From Gammaproteobacteria bacterium (lineage in GTDB: Bacteria; Pseudomonadota; Gammaproteobacteria; Chromatiales; Chromatiaceae): DNA of 64,000 bases. Every line of letters begins with the position of its first letter. Positions within the stretch are counted from its first letter, which is position 1. Below, piece by piece: positions 16,114-25,568 of the stretch. The notes under the pieces are model-generated. The model did not search any database. It saw only the letters and a program-made list of their open reading frames with translations, and was not told where the DNA came from. The stretch spans positions 1 through 64,000 of the forward strand of contig RZZN01000019.1 in NCBI GenBank assembly GCA_009929855.1, written 5' to 3'. A program made the position numbers and the translations under genes.

Positions 16114-17163
16114 ATGACAGACGTTCAACCCGATCGCCCGACCAGGCCTCGGCGGATCTCGTCGAGCCTCGCGCTTGTGCTGTCCATATGGCTATTGTCG
16201 GGCGGGGGTACGGTCCCTTATCTGCTCCCGGATGAATCCGTGGCTCGGTTCTTTCGGTGGAGTGACGAGCTCGGAACAGTCCACTACTCTGACCATGTCC
16301 CGCCCGAGCAAGCGGTCAAGGGTCATGTCGAGCTCAACCAGCAGGGGATCGAGATCCGCCAGGCCGTGCCTCCGCAACCCCCCGACACCACCGAGGAGGC
16401 CGTGGTGCAATCCACCGCGGAGACATTGCGCCAAGCCGCCGACGCCGAGCTGCTCCGAACCGCCCGCACCCGCGACGAGCTGCTGCTGATGCGCGACGGC
16501 AAACTGGCCGAGATCGACGCGCTCGTCCAAGTCTCACGCGACAAGGTCAGACGCGAGCGCGCGAGCTGGGGTGAGCTGACCACCGATTCATCGGCGGAGA
16601 CCGAGCGCAGCCCGCCATCGGCCGCGCAGCTCAACGCAGCTCTGGCCGAAAGCGAGCCGCGCATCCTGGATGCCTATCACGAGATCATCGCGTTGGAGCG
16701 ACGGCGCGCAGCCTTTCAGCATGAGATCACACCCATCCTGAAGCGGTTCGAGCAACACCGCGACATGGCCGATTCCCCTCCCCCGCCCCCTTCTGGTCAT
16801 GCCGGGTCGCTCGTCATCATCCCTTGCGCATCCTCACTCGAATGCGGTCGGCTCCAGACCTACGCGAGTCGTTACCTTCAAGAGCACCTGGACAAATCGA
16901 CACGAATCGTCGGTGACAAGCTGCTCGTGTTGATCCAGAACGACTCGGACGAGCGGCGACACATGACGCTCGCCGCCCTCGACGACCTGGGTGAGGGCGG
17001 TTATCTCGTGCTCGATCTTCAGTGCAGGCAGCGTCTGACCAGCGACGTGACCTGCCGCAATCCAGAAGCGCTGCGGGTCGTCGCACATTTTCGCGACAGA
17101 CTCGAGGGCGCCGACCCGGCTGAGCCCGTGGCGCCACCAGCCTCCGCGGCGGACGACCAATGA
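16114..17163 (+). CDS. Envelope protein with DUF4124-like N-terminus and a helical middle
   Basis: A hydrophobic stretch (ISSSLALVLSIWLLSGGGTV) is followed by FFRWSDELGTVHYSDHVPPE, which is the classic DUF4124 pattern (aromatic-W-x-D-x-G-x-HYSD). The middle, residues of about 100-220, is charged and helical; then comes a Pro run and a C-terminal domain with cysteines (IPCASSLECGRL, LDLQCRQR, VTCRNPEAL). The product, 349 residues, is probably periplasmic and membrane-anchored. It lies 117 bp before the nSTAND-WD40 gene on the same strand; whether they work together is unknown. Function unknown. Confidence 0.7.
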   Translation: MTDVQPDRPTRPRRISSSLALVLSIWLLSGGGTVPYLLPDESVARFFRWSDELGTVHYSDHVPPEQAVKGHVELNQQGIEIRQAVPPQPPDTTEEAVVQSTAETLRQAADAELLRTARTRDELLLMRDGKLAEIDALVQVSRDKVRRERASWGELTTDSSAETERSPPSAAQLNAALAESEPRILDAYHEIIALERRRAAFQHEITPILKRFEQHRDMADSPPPPPSGHAGSLVIIPCASSLECGRLQTYASRYLQEHLDKSTRIVGDKLLVLIQNDSDERRHMTLAALDDLGEGGYLVLDLQCRQRLTSDVTCRNPEALRVVAHFRDRLEGADPAEPVAPPASAADDQ

Positions 17164-17280
17164 GCATGCCGGCGTCCCCGCGCCGGCCCAAGCCTCCCGC
17201 CGACCAGAGCACGCAACGTATTTGGAGGCTCCCCGCCGCCCGTCACACACCGGCCCTGGCCACGTGTGAGTCCTGACATC

Positions 17281-20200
17281 ATGCCCGAGCCCAAGGTCCG
17301 CATCTTCGTCTCCTCACCGTCCGACCTCGAGCACGAGCGTGCACTGGTCAAGGATGTCATCGATGCACTGGATCAAGAATATCTGCCCTATTTCAGAGTC
17401 CAGGCCATCCTTTGGGAAGAGGAGGCGCTGACCGCGGCACAGAGCTTTCAAGCGGGGCTGCTGCGTCCATCGGAATGCGAGATCGTGCTCGTCATGCTCT
17501 GGACCCGGCTCGGCACGCCCCTCGCGGAGGATCCCTATGAGGGCATGACCGGAACCGAATGGGAATTCGTCGATGCGGTCGAGGCGTCGGCGCGCACTGG
17601 CAGCCCCGAGGTCCTGGTCTATCGCAAGAGCGCGCCGCGTCTCGTGGATGTCACCAATGACGAGGCAACCCGCGAGGCACTGGCGGATCGGCAACGTCTG
17701 GAAGCATTTTTCCGCACTCATTTCTTCAACCCCGATGGCAGCTTCAGCCGCGCCTTCCGTCAGTTCAGCAACGACCGATCCTTTCGCGAGCTGCTCGAGA
17801 CCCAGCTGCGCAAGCTCCTGAATCGACGCATCAGCGTCGAACGTCGGCTAGCCTCGCCACTCGGCGATTGGCATGGCAGTCCATTTCGTGCCACGCAGCC
17901 ATTCGACTTGGGTGATGAGCGGATCTTCACCGGTCGCGAGGGCGAGACCCGCGAGCTCGTGACCCGTCTCGAGACGCTGCGCGAGCATGGTGGCGGATTG
18001 CTTCTGCTCAGCGGGCCAAGCGGGGTCGGCAAGAGCTCCTTGATCCGCGCTGGTCTCCTACCACGATTGACCCGGCCCTTTCTGTTCGCCGGCATCACCA
18101 ACTGCCGCTGGTGTCTCGTCGAGCTCGATTCAGAGGAGCCACTCGCGACCCTGGCCAGCGCGCTCGTCGCACCGACCTTGCTCGGCACGACCCTGGATGG
18201 GTTCGGGCTGGATCAAGCTCGCTTGACGCGTCTGCTGACCACAGAGCCCGAGGTCGCCGCCGATCAGGTGCTCGCCGCGCTCGTCCAGCTCGAGGCCACA
18301 CTCATCGACCCGACGGGTGGCGCGGGCGGGCGGCAGCAGCTGGTGGTGGTCATCGACCCGCTCGATCCATTGTTCGACGAGAGACGCCATGCAAGCACAC
18401 CTCGCCGTCTCTTCGCCAAGGCGCTGCGGGTGCTCGCCGCACGGGACAGCATCTGGGTGATCGCCACGCTGCGCAGCGACCATCTACACCACCTTGCCGA
18501 ACTACCCGAACTGGCGTCCCTGTTGCACGAACGCGCCTGGTTTCGTCTCGAGCCACCGCCACCAGCACGCATCCGCCAAGTCATCGAGATCCCAGCGCGC
18601 ATCGCCGGGATCGAGTATGAGGGGCTCGCCGGGGGTATGGGACGCGGACTGGTCGATGCGCTGGAAGCGGAGGCGAGCCTGCTCGCCTACTGGCCGCCGG
18701 TCTTGCAGCAGACCCTGGATACACTCTACCGGCGGGCCAGCGCGCACTCGGATGGCTCGGTCTCCGTCGATCATCAGCTGCTCACCTTGAGCGATTATCG
18801 CAGTGTCGGCGGGATCACGGGCTCACTGATCGCGCGCGCCGATGCCTTCTGGGATGCGCTCGATCCGACGCTGCGGGACGCCCTGCCGATCCTCTGCCGC
18901 GCGCTGATCGCGCTCGAAGGCGGCGGCTCGCCCGCGCTCAACACGCGCGCGGGCGATCTGCTCACACTCAGCCGCACCCCTGCGGCGGCACGCCTGCTCG
19001 AGCAGCTCATCGACGCCCGGCTGGTCGTGGCCGAGGCCATCGCCGATCCCACGAGCCAGCTCGAGTGCGCTCGCTCGACCCCGGGTTTGCGCGATGATCT
19101 CAAGCGGCTATGGACCGAGACGGCCGAGGAATGGCGCGTGCGCCGCGGCTTCAAGCGCCGTGCCTCCCCGCTCACCGAGCTGGGCCTGGAACAAACGCCC
19201 AACGCGCCGCCTGAGGATACGCCGACAGAGCCTGGTCCGGCCCAGCGTTGGGAGGACTATCGCCCGATCGCCAGCTTCATCCATCCGATCTTGATCGACC
19301 GCTGGCAGCCGCTGCGCGAGTGGCTCGATGACCCGCGCAACCGTCGTGATCTCATCCTCCGTTACCAGATCTCGCGCCAAGCGCGGCTGTGGATTCGCAC
19401 CGATTGTAATCGTGAGTATCTGCTGGGCGAATCCGGTCATGCCGCGGCGCGCCGCTTCGCCGACGCCCACCCCGATGAGCTCGAACCCTTGGAGCAGGCC
19501 TACCTGCGCCAATCGCTCCGCCACCTGAGCCTGCAACGTCGTCGCAATCGCACCGCGCGAATTCTTGGGCTGACCCTAATCACGCTGCTCTTGGTGGCGA
19601 CCACCACGGCCTGGTGGGCGTGGGATGCCTCGCGCCGCGCCACCATCAGCCTTCAACGCAACCAACTCTTCAGCGCCGACAACGCGATTCGGCTGGGCAA
19701 CACACCCGAGGCGATCCGGCTCGCGCTCAATGCCGGCCCCGCCCTGCCGGTCGCAGCCACCGAGACACTCGCGCGAGCACTGACCAGCAACCGGTTGATC
19801 GCCATGGTACAAGCCCAGCTCCCGCCGGGCGAGCGCGCACGTGGCGCAGCCTTTCGCGACGACGGCGCACGGCTGGTGACCCGCTTGCCGGATGGGGGCG
19901 CCCAACTTTGGACCCTCGCGGGTCAAGGTTTCCTGCCAGTGCAGGAGCTGGCCATCCCGCGGCCATCCATCCATACACTCCGTTTCGTCGGCGCCACGGA
20001 CACTGCCCCGATCCTCGGGATCGGACCGGAGGGTGTCTGGCGACTGCCGGCCGAGCCCACGCAGGCCCCAGATTGGACCTGCGGCGCCACCCCCATCGAT
20101 GCACTCGCACTGAGTCCTGATGCGCGCTTGCTCGCCCTGTCGCATCGCGACCCGGAGCGACGCTTCGCGGTCTGCATCCTGGATCTGGAGCGACCCGGAC

Positions 20201-22188
20201 CGCCGCTCTGGGACCGCTCGGTCCATACCCATCGGATCCGCAGTCTCGCCTTCTCCCCGGATGGTCAATGGCTGGCGACCGCCGCGCGCGACGGCGCGGT
20301 CCGGCTGATCGAGACGCTGAGCGGGCAGGAGCGTGCGCTCATCCAGCCGGGCGGCGCGCTCGGTCGCGGGGCCAACCATGTGGTCTTCGACGCGGCCGGA
20401 GAGCGCATCGCCGTGGCCAGCGCCGACGAGCGCGTGCTTGTCTACGACCTCGCGGGCCAACTCTTGGCCGAGCTCGGCGTGATCGAGCGCGCCGGCAAGC
20501 GCATCCCCATCCATCAAGCGGCCGTGCGTCGGATCGCTTTCGCCCCGACGAATGATGTCCTGGTCGCCGGCGACGAGGCCGGCTTGGTCGTGCGCTGGAG
20601 CCTCGCAAGCGGTCGCGCCGAGATCCTGGGTCGTCATGATCTCAGTGTCGAACATCTGGATTTCGCGCCGGCCAACGGCGACGACGACGACGCCTACCTC
20701 GTCTTGAGCGGCTCGCTCGACAACATGGCGCGGATCTGGGGACTCTCGACCGGTAAAGACGTCGCCGTCCTCGGCCACGCCGAGCCGATCACACAGGCCC
20801 GCTTCAGTCTGGATGGTCAGCGCGTGCTGAGCGTCTCGGATCAGGATGGCTCGGCGCGACTCTGGTCGGTCGAGCCGATCGAGAATGTCGTGTTTCAGCT
20901 CCCGAGCGCCGAGCGTGTCGGCCATCTCGCCATGAGCGAGGCGCCTTGGCTGACGGCCGCGGCCACGCTAGGACGCTCGCCGATCCTGCTGGCGGTCGCC
21001 TCGTTCGACCCAGTGGTCGAGGTCTGGCGTCATGAACGCGGCGCCGAATCCTCACGCCCGACACTGTTCAGACAGCTGACCGGGCATCGCGACCGGGTCC
21101 GTCGCGTCGCCTTCTCGGCCTCGGGACGGCGATTGGCCAGCGCCGGCTTCGACGGGACGTCACGCCTCTGGGACCTGGAGTCCGGGCGGGACTGTACCTT
21201 GGCGGTCGCGGCCGACGGACAACTCTGCGAGCCCGATGGCGGGATCGACTGCCCGAACGTCTACCGGGTCCTGTTCGGCGCAGACGAGCGCTGGCTGCTG
21301 ACCACCTCGACCGATCCGCGCGCACCAGCACGTCTCTGGGACACCCAGACGTGCCAGCCACTGGCCGAGGAGAGCCATTGGGACCACGGCGGCCGTCCCG
21401 CCACGGCCGCGGCCATGGGCACCGATGCACACGGCTCGACCTGGGTGGCCACGGGTGACGACCTCGGGATCATCCGAGTGATTCAGGTCGCCGCCGACGG
21501 CTCGCGGACACCCCAGTGCACCGGGGCCTGGCACAGCGAGATCGTCACCGATCTCGCGCTCGCCCCCGCGGCGGACTGGCTCGCCTCGACCAGTCAAGAC
21601 GGAAGGATCCTCCTGCTCGGGCTCACGCCCACTGGCTGCGGTGAGCCGCGCCTGCTCGAACCCGACGCCGGGGCACTGAGCAGCGTGCGTTTCGCGCCCG
21701 ACGGCAAGGCGCTGGTCACATCCGCGTTGAATGCCAGCGCCCAAATCTGGGCGCTGGATGGGACGCGCATCGCGGAGCTGGTGGGTCATCGCGATCGGGT
21801 GACCCATGCCGATTTCAGCCCGGATGGACGCTGGATCCTGACCGCCTCGCGCGACGGCTCGATCCGATTGTGGTCGCGCCCGACGACACCTCAGTCACGG
21901 CCACTCTCGGCCCATCTCGCCTTGAGGGGTGGCCGTGGTGGCATCAGCTACGCCACCTTCACCCCAGACGGACTCGCGGTGGCCTCCGCCCACCGTGACA
22001 ACATGACACGGCTATGGCAGATCTGGAGCCCATCCCCGACACCTGATCCGCATCTGGACACCATCTGGGGGCGCGATCGCGCGCGCCTGGCCCTGATCCG
22101 CGAGGCCGTGCGTTTTCGGGACACCAACCGTCTCGATCCTGGTCCAGAGCGCAGTGACAAAATCGAGGTGCGGAGCGATTGGCCCTGA
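17281..22188 (+). CDS. DUF4062-nSTAND NTPase-transmembrane-WD40 repeat protein
   Basis: A 1635-residue signalling-type protein. Residues 4 to about 110 match DUF4062 (KVRIFVSSPSDLEHERALVKDVIDAL). A STAND-type NTPase follows: the entry motif IFTGREGETREL, Walker A GPSGVGKS (245-252), a Walker B-like LVVVIDPLDPLFDE, and the helical region with VIATLRSDHLHHL. One transmembrane segment at about 763-781 is preceded by a basic stretch (LQRRRNRTARI), so the NTPase is probably cytoplasmic and the C-terminal half periplasmic. The last 850 residues hold roughly 14-16 WD40-like repeats (LAFSPDGQWLATAARDG, ADFSPDGRWILTASRDG), enough for two beta-propellers. STAND proteins of this kind serve in sensing and in conflict systems such as phage defence; a role here is inference. 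ATG 17281 is chosen; GTG 17266 is possible. Confidence 0.87.
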   Translation: MPEPKVRIFVSSPSDLEHERALVKDVIDALDQEYLPYFRVQAILWEEEALTAAQSFQAGLLRPSECEIVLVMLWTRLGTPLAEDPYEGMTGTEWEFVDAVEASARTGSPEVLVYRKSAPRLVDVTNDEATREALADRQRLEAFFRTHFFNPDGSFSRAFRQFSNDRSFRELLETQLRKLLNRRISVERRLASPLGDWHGSPFRATQPFDLGDERIFTGREGETRELVTRLETLREHGGGLLLLSGPSGVGKSSLIRAGLLPRLTRPFLFAGITNCRWCLVELDSEEPLATLASALVAPTLLGTTLDGFGLDQARLTRLLTTEPEVAADQVLAALVQLEATLIDPTGGAGGRQQLVVVIDPLDPLFDERRHASTPRRLFAKALRVLAARDSIWVIATLRSDHLHHLAELPELASLLHERAWFRLEPPPPARIRQVIEIPARIAGIEYEGLAGGMGRGLVDALEAEASLLAYWPPVLQQTLDTLYRRASAHSDGSVSVDHQLLTLSDYRSVGGITGSLIARADAFWDALDPTLRDALPILCRALIALEGGGSPALNTRAGDLLTLSRTPAAARLLEQLIDARLVVAEAIADPTSQLECARSTPGLRDDLKRLWTETAEEWRVRRGFKRRASPLTELGLEQTPNAPPEDTPTEPGPAQRWEDYRPIASFIHPILIDRWQPLREWLDDPRNRRDLILRYQISRQARLWIRTDCNREYLLGESGHAAARRFADAHPDELEPLEQAYLRQSLRHLSLQRRRNRTARILGLTLITLLLVATTTAWWAWDASRRATISLQRNQLFSADNAIRLGNTPEAIRLALNAGPALPVAATETLARALTSNRLIAMVQAQLPPGERARGAAFRDDGARLVTRLPDGGAQLWTLAGQGFLPVQELAIPRPSIHTLRFVGATDTAPILGIGPEGVWRLPAEPTQAPDWTCGATPIDALALSPDARLLALSHRDPERRFAVCILDLERPGPPLWDRSVHTHRIRSLAFSPDGQWLATAARDGAVRLIETLSGQERALIQPGGALGRGANHVVFDAAGERIAVASADERVLVYDLAGQLLAELGVIERAGKRIPIHQAAVRRIAFAPTNDVLVAGDEAGLVVRWSLASGRAEILGRHDLSVEHLDFAPANGDDDDAYLVLSGSLDNMARIWGLSTGKDVAVLGHAEPITQARFSLDGQRVLSVSDQDGSARLWSVEPIENVVFQLPSAERVGHLAMSEAPWLTAAATLGRSPILLAVASFDPVVEVWRHERGAESSRPTLFRQLTGHRDRVRRVAFSASGRRLASAGFDGTSRLWDLESGRDCTLAVAADGQLCEPDGGIDCPNVYRVLFGADERWLLTTSTDPRAPARLWDTQTCQPLAEESHWDHGGRPATAAAMGTDAHGSTWVATGDDLGIIRVIQVAADGSRTPQCTGAWHSEIVTDLALAPAADWLASTSQDGRILLLGLTPTGCGEPRLLEPDAGALSSVRFAPDGKALVTSALNASAQIWALDGTRIAELVGHRDRVTHADFSPDGRWILTASRDGSIRLWSRPTTPQSRPLSAHLALRGGRGGISYATFTPDGLAVASAHRDNMTRLWQIWSPSPTPDPHLDTIWGRDRARLALIREAVRFRDTNRLDPGPERSDKIEVRSDWP

Positions 22189-22355
22189 GGCTGGACGCAC
22201 ATCGCGCCCGCCAGGCTCCAACCACCGGTCCAGGCCGATCGGTCGGTCGATCAGCAACCAGCCGCTCATCCAAGCGCCGCACGCTGCGCACACTGCGAGT
22301 CTCCACGACGGCCCGGCGCCTGTGATGACCTCTTTCAATCCGCCTTGGCACCAGG

Positions 22356-23327
22356 TCAAGCCCCGCGACGCCCCAACAACACCACCGCCCCGCCCCCCAA
22401 CAGCACCGCGAACCAAAGGGTCACGGCCCGACAGATCAGGGTCGCCAGCACGGCGGTGCCGAGCACCGCCCCGCTCGCCACCAGCAGGGCCACCATGGCC
22501 GCCTCGGCGCCACCGAGCCCGCCCGGCAGGAAGGAGAGCGCCCCGGCCAGCATGCCGATGGCGTAGATCCCCATCGCCTGGAGCAGCTCGGCATCCACGC
22601 CCAGCCAGCCGAGCAGCAGGAAGAACCCCCAGGCCTCCGCCCCCCAGGCCACCACCCCCAGCGCCAGACCACCCAACAACCGTTTGGGCGCCAGCAGCAC
22701 ACGCGTCTGCTCGAGCACCGCCATGCCTCCCAGCTTCAAGCGCCCCCAGCGCCCTCGCGCGGGCAGCCACGCCAACAACCAGCGCGCCACCATTGGACGC
22801 GTGACGAGCAACAACACGGCTGCCACGGCGACGACGAGCAGCACGGCGGGCAAGGCGTGGTCGGCGAAGATCCGCAGGGCCAGCGCGGCCAACACCACCA
22901 CGGCCGTGAGGTCCAACACACGCTCCACCGCGAGTGCGGCGAGCCCCGGCGACCAAGCCACCCCGGCGCTCTTCAGATAGACCGAGCGCACCGCCTCTCC
23001 GGCCTTGCCCGGCGTGACAGTGAAGGCGAAGCCGGCGAGATAGATCAGCAGGTCACGCCCGATCGGGACGCGCGCGCCCAGTGCCTTGAGATACGAGCGC
23101 CAGCGCAGGAAGCGCAGCACGTAATTGATCAGCGAGAGTGCGAGCAGCGCCAGCCATTGCCAGGGGCCGAGACGCTGCAAGCCGTCCTGGATGGCGGATG
23201 CATCGCTGAGCACGGCCAGGCCCAGATAGGCAATGACGGCCAGTGCGCCGACCAGCACGACCTGGCGCAGGCGCCGCTCCAGGTCGAAGCCCCGGCCCGT
23301 GCTCGCCGTCACACCATCCTCGCCCAT
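22356..23327 (-). CDS. Flippase-like integral membrane protein (LPG synthase TM / UPF0104 family)
   Basis: Polytopic membrane protein of 323 residues with about eight hydrophobic segments. The motif pattern LRFLRWRSYLKALG, FAFTVTPGKAGEAVRSVYLK and FLPGGLGGAEAAM is that of the lysylphosphatidylglycerol synthase transmembrane family without its catalytic domain. Members are often annotated as flippase-like and may move lipid-linked sugars. The ATG at 23327 overlaps the stop of the DprE2-like gene by one base (TGATG), so the two are translationally coupled. In this context it is a candidate for flipping the polyprenyl-phosphoarabinose made by the genes upstream; that is inference. Confidence 0.82.
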   Translation of the reverse strand: MGEDGVTASTGRGFDLERRLRQVVLVGALAVIAYLGLAVLSDASAIQDGLQRLGPWQWLALLALSLINYVLRFLRWRSYLKALGARVPIGRDLLIYLAGFAFTVTPGKAGEAVRSVYLKSAGVAWSPGLAALAVERVLDLTAVVVLAALALRIFADHALPAVLLVVAVAAVLLLVTRPMVARWLLAWLPARGRWGRLKLGGMAVLEQTRVLLAPKRLLGGLALGVVAWGAEAWGFFLLLGWLGVDAELLQAMGIYAIGMLAGALSFLPGGLGGAEAAMVALLVASGAVLGTAVLATLICRAVTLWFAVLLGGGAVVLLGRRGA

Positions 23328-24082
23328 CAGAAGCGCAGCCGCACGAAGATGGGCTCCGGGATGTGGCGGATGATCAGCATGATCCAGCGCCACCACCAGG
23401 GCGTGTAGATCACCGCCCTGCCCCGCTCCATCGCCCGGACGATATCCTGGGCGACCCGCTCGGGGGAGGCCCAGAGCGGACCCTTCTTGAACTCGACCGT
23501 CATCGGGGTATCGACGAAGCCGGGCTTGACGAGCAGCACCTTCACCCCGCGCCGGGACAGACGCTGGCGCAGACCGGACAGGAAGATCTCGAGCGCGCCC
23601 TTGGCGGCACCATAGGCGTAGTTGGTCGCCCGACCGCGGTCGCCGGCCACCGAGCCGATGGCGACCAGCTGGCCACGACCTTTTTGCTCGAACAGACGCG
23701 CGGCCTCTTCGAGCACTAGCATGGGCACGCTGGCATTGATCTCCAGGCCCTCGCGCAGCAGCGCGGGCTCGGCGCTCGCTCGCTCTTGCTCGGGGAGCAC
23801 ACCGGCCGCGATCAACAGGGTGTCCAGCCCGTCGAGCGACTCTTGTGCGCGGCCCACGACACCGCCCACCGCGGCGATATCGGTCAGTTCCAGCGGCTCG
23901 ATCACCACCCGCGAGGCCCCGCGCACCCGCAGATCCGCGGCAATCTTCTCGAGACGCGCCTGGTCACGGCCGGTCAAATAAAGTGCCGCGCCCCTGCTCG
24001 CCAAAAGGCGCGCCACCTGCTCAGCGATCGCCGAGGCACCGCCCAGGATCAAGACCTGTTGTCCCCTCATCGATGACTCCAT
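23327..24082 (-). CDS. DprE2-like short-chain dehydrogenase (keto-arabinose reductase)
   Basis: SDR enzyme of 251 residues. The cofactor loop is LILGGASAIAEQVARLLASRG, the catalytic residues are Ser in AIGSVAGDRGR and YAYGAAKGAL (YxxxK), and the C-terminus is membrane-seeking (WWWRWIMLIIRHIPEPIF). This tail and the genomic neighbours match DprE2 (decaprenylphospho-2-keto-erythro-pentose reductase), the second step of ribose-to-arabinose epimerisation on the lipid carrier. It follows the DprE1-like gene by 115 bp and overlaps the flippase-like gene. Substrate assignment rests on context. Confidence 0.8.
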   Translation of the reverse strand: MESSMRGQQVLILGGASAIAEQVARLLASRGAALYLTGRDQARLEKIAADLRVRGASRVVIEPLELTDIAAVGGVVGRAQESLDGLDTLLIAAGVLPEQERASAEPALLREGLEINASVPMLVLEEAARLFEQKGRGQLVAIGSVAGDRGRATNYAYGAAKGALEIFLSGLRQRLSRRGVKVLLVKPGFVDTPMTVEFKKGPLWASPERVAQDIVRAMERGRAVIYTPWWWRWIMLIIRHIPEPIFVRLRF

Positions 24083-24197
24083 CGTTCAGTCGCTCGCCCA
24101 CCGCAATTCCGACGAATCGGCTGCCGTCACCACACGGCCAGCAACCGGCTCACCGATCGCGGCTGTCACTTCATCAAAATGACCAATCACCCGCCGC

Positions 24198-25505
24198 TCA
24201 TCCGCATGCGTTGAGCCGGCACCACAGACCGGAAACGAACGAATGGTCGATGAAGTCACCAAATGCTTCGAGCCTGGGGGTAGACAGCCCCCATCCCAAT
24301 TGACTCATACGCGCATCCTTGGCTGCATAGAGCGCACCGTCCACCGCAACAACCACGGCATCCAATGTGTTCAGCAATGCTGATGTCCTCGCCCCCCTGA
24401 ATGGGAAGTCGAGCGCAATGGTGACACCGGCGCGCGCGAAGGAGAGCAATCCAGCCTGTGGCTGTGTCCCGAAACCTTTGAGCACGGCCAAAAAGGATCC
24501 CTGCCCGCTCGCGGCGATGCGCTCGAGCAGCTCGCGAGTTGCCGTCTCCGCGGACTCAGGCGGCAGCACGCACTGATACTGCAAGAACCCCTTCGGCCCA
24601 TAGATCCGGTTCCAATGGCCGATGGCATCGAGCGGATAGAAGAAGGGCTCGTAGTGGGTCAGGAATCGGCGCTCGGGCTTGCGGGCATAGAGTGCATTGA
24701 AGGCCCTGAGGCTGAGTGGATTGATCAACGAGATCGGCGGCGTGAAGGGTACATCGAGTCGGCCATGGGCCCTGGGGTGCTTGCCTTGGCCTGCCGAGGC
24801 CGGGGCGAAGTCGCCGCTGAGCAGGATGCCGCGGCCGAGGTGTTGGCCGCGCGCCGCGCAGTCGACCCAGGCGACCGTGAATTCATGCTGGCGGTCGGAT
24901 TCCTCCGAGAGCACGAAGAACTCGCTCAGGTTGGCGAAGCGTCGGCTCTCGGCCTGTATCCAAGGGCCCTCGATGGCCCTGAGCTGGATCTCGACCCAGG
25001 TGATGAGTCCGGTCAAACCCAGTCCGCCGATGGTGGCGGCCAACCAGTCGGCATTCTCGGTAGGCGTGCAGACGCGGCGGCTGCCGTCGGAGCGCACGAG
25101 CTCGAATGCGCGCACATGGTGACCGAAGGTGCCGGCACGATGATGGTTCTTGCCATGCACGTCGTTGGCCACCGCGCCGCCGAGGGTGACGAACTTGGTT
25201 CCGGGCGTGACGGGCAGGAACCAGCCCTTGGGCACGATGAGCTCGAGGATCTCGGAGAGCAGCACCCCGGCCTCGGCGCGCAGGATGCCCTGCTCGGCGT
25301 CGAAGGCAATGAAGCGATCGAGCCCTCGACCAAGCAGGATGTGACCACCGTCGTTGAGACAGACGTCGCCATAGCTGCGCCCATTGCCGAAGACCAGCAT
25401 GGGACGATCGCTCTCGGGCAATGGGGCGTCGCGGTCGGTCAGGCGCGTCACCTTGGCCGGTGTCGCCTTGGGGTAACGGCCCCAGGATTCGATGCGTTGG
25501 GTCAT
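24198..25505 (-). CDS. DprE1-like FAD-dependent polyprenylphosphoryl-ribose oxidase
   Basis: FAD-binding oxidoreductase of 435 residues, the expected partner of DprE2 in oxidising C2 of lipid-linked ribose. The FAD region LVFGNGRSYGDVCLN and the histidine segment GGAVANDVHGKNHHRAGTFG match DprE1, as does LYAAKDARM with the substrate-binding lysine. The position that is Cys387 in M. tuberculosis DprE1 (in VCVDFP, from memory) reads IALDFP here, so alanine replaces it. The gene is 63 bp downstream of the HAD-UbiA gene. The start at 25505 gives MTQRIESWGRYP, a typical DprE1 N-terminus. Confidence 0.87.
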   Translation of the reverse strand: MTQRIESWGRYPKATPAKVTRLTDRDAPLPESDRPMLVFGNGRSYGDVCLNDGGHILLGRGLDRFIAFDAEQGILRAEAGVLLSEILELIVPKGWFLPVTPGTKFVTLGGAVANDVHGKNHHRAGTFGHHVRAFELVRSDGSRRVCTPTENADWLAATIGGLGLTGLITWVEIQLRAIEGPWIQAESRRFANLSEFFVLSEESDRQHEFTVAWVDCAARGQHLGRGILLSGDFAPASAGQGKHPRAHGRLDVPFTPPISLINPLSLRAFNALYARKPERRFLTHYEPFFYPLDAIGHWNRIYGPKGFLQYQCVLPPESAETATRELLERIAASGQGSFLAVLKGFGTQPQAGLLSFARAGVTIALDFPFRGARTSALLNTLDAVVVAVDGALYAAKDARMSQLGWGLSTPRLEAFGDFIDHSFVSGLWCRLNACG

Positions 25506-25568
25506 GGCGCTGACATCCTCGCCGGGCGGCTCGCTGAGCGCTCTTGCAAAGGTTCTGGATCGATCATG

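Noticed and set aside
19576-20925. Long open frame antisense to the WD40 part of the nSTAND gene
   Set aside because: It lies wholly inside a repeat-rich coding region and is explained by codon bias.
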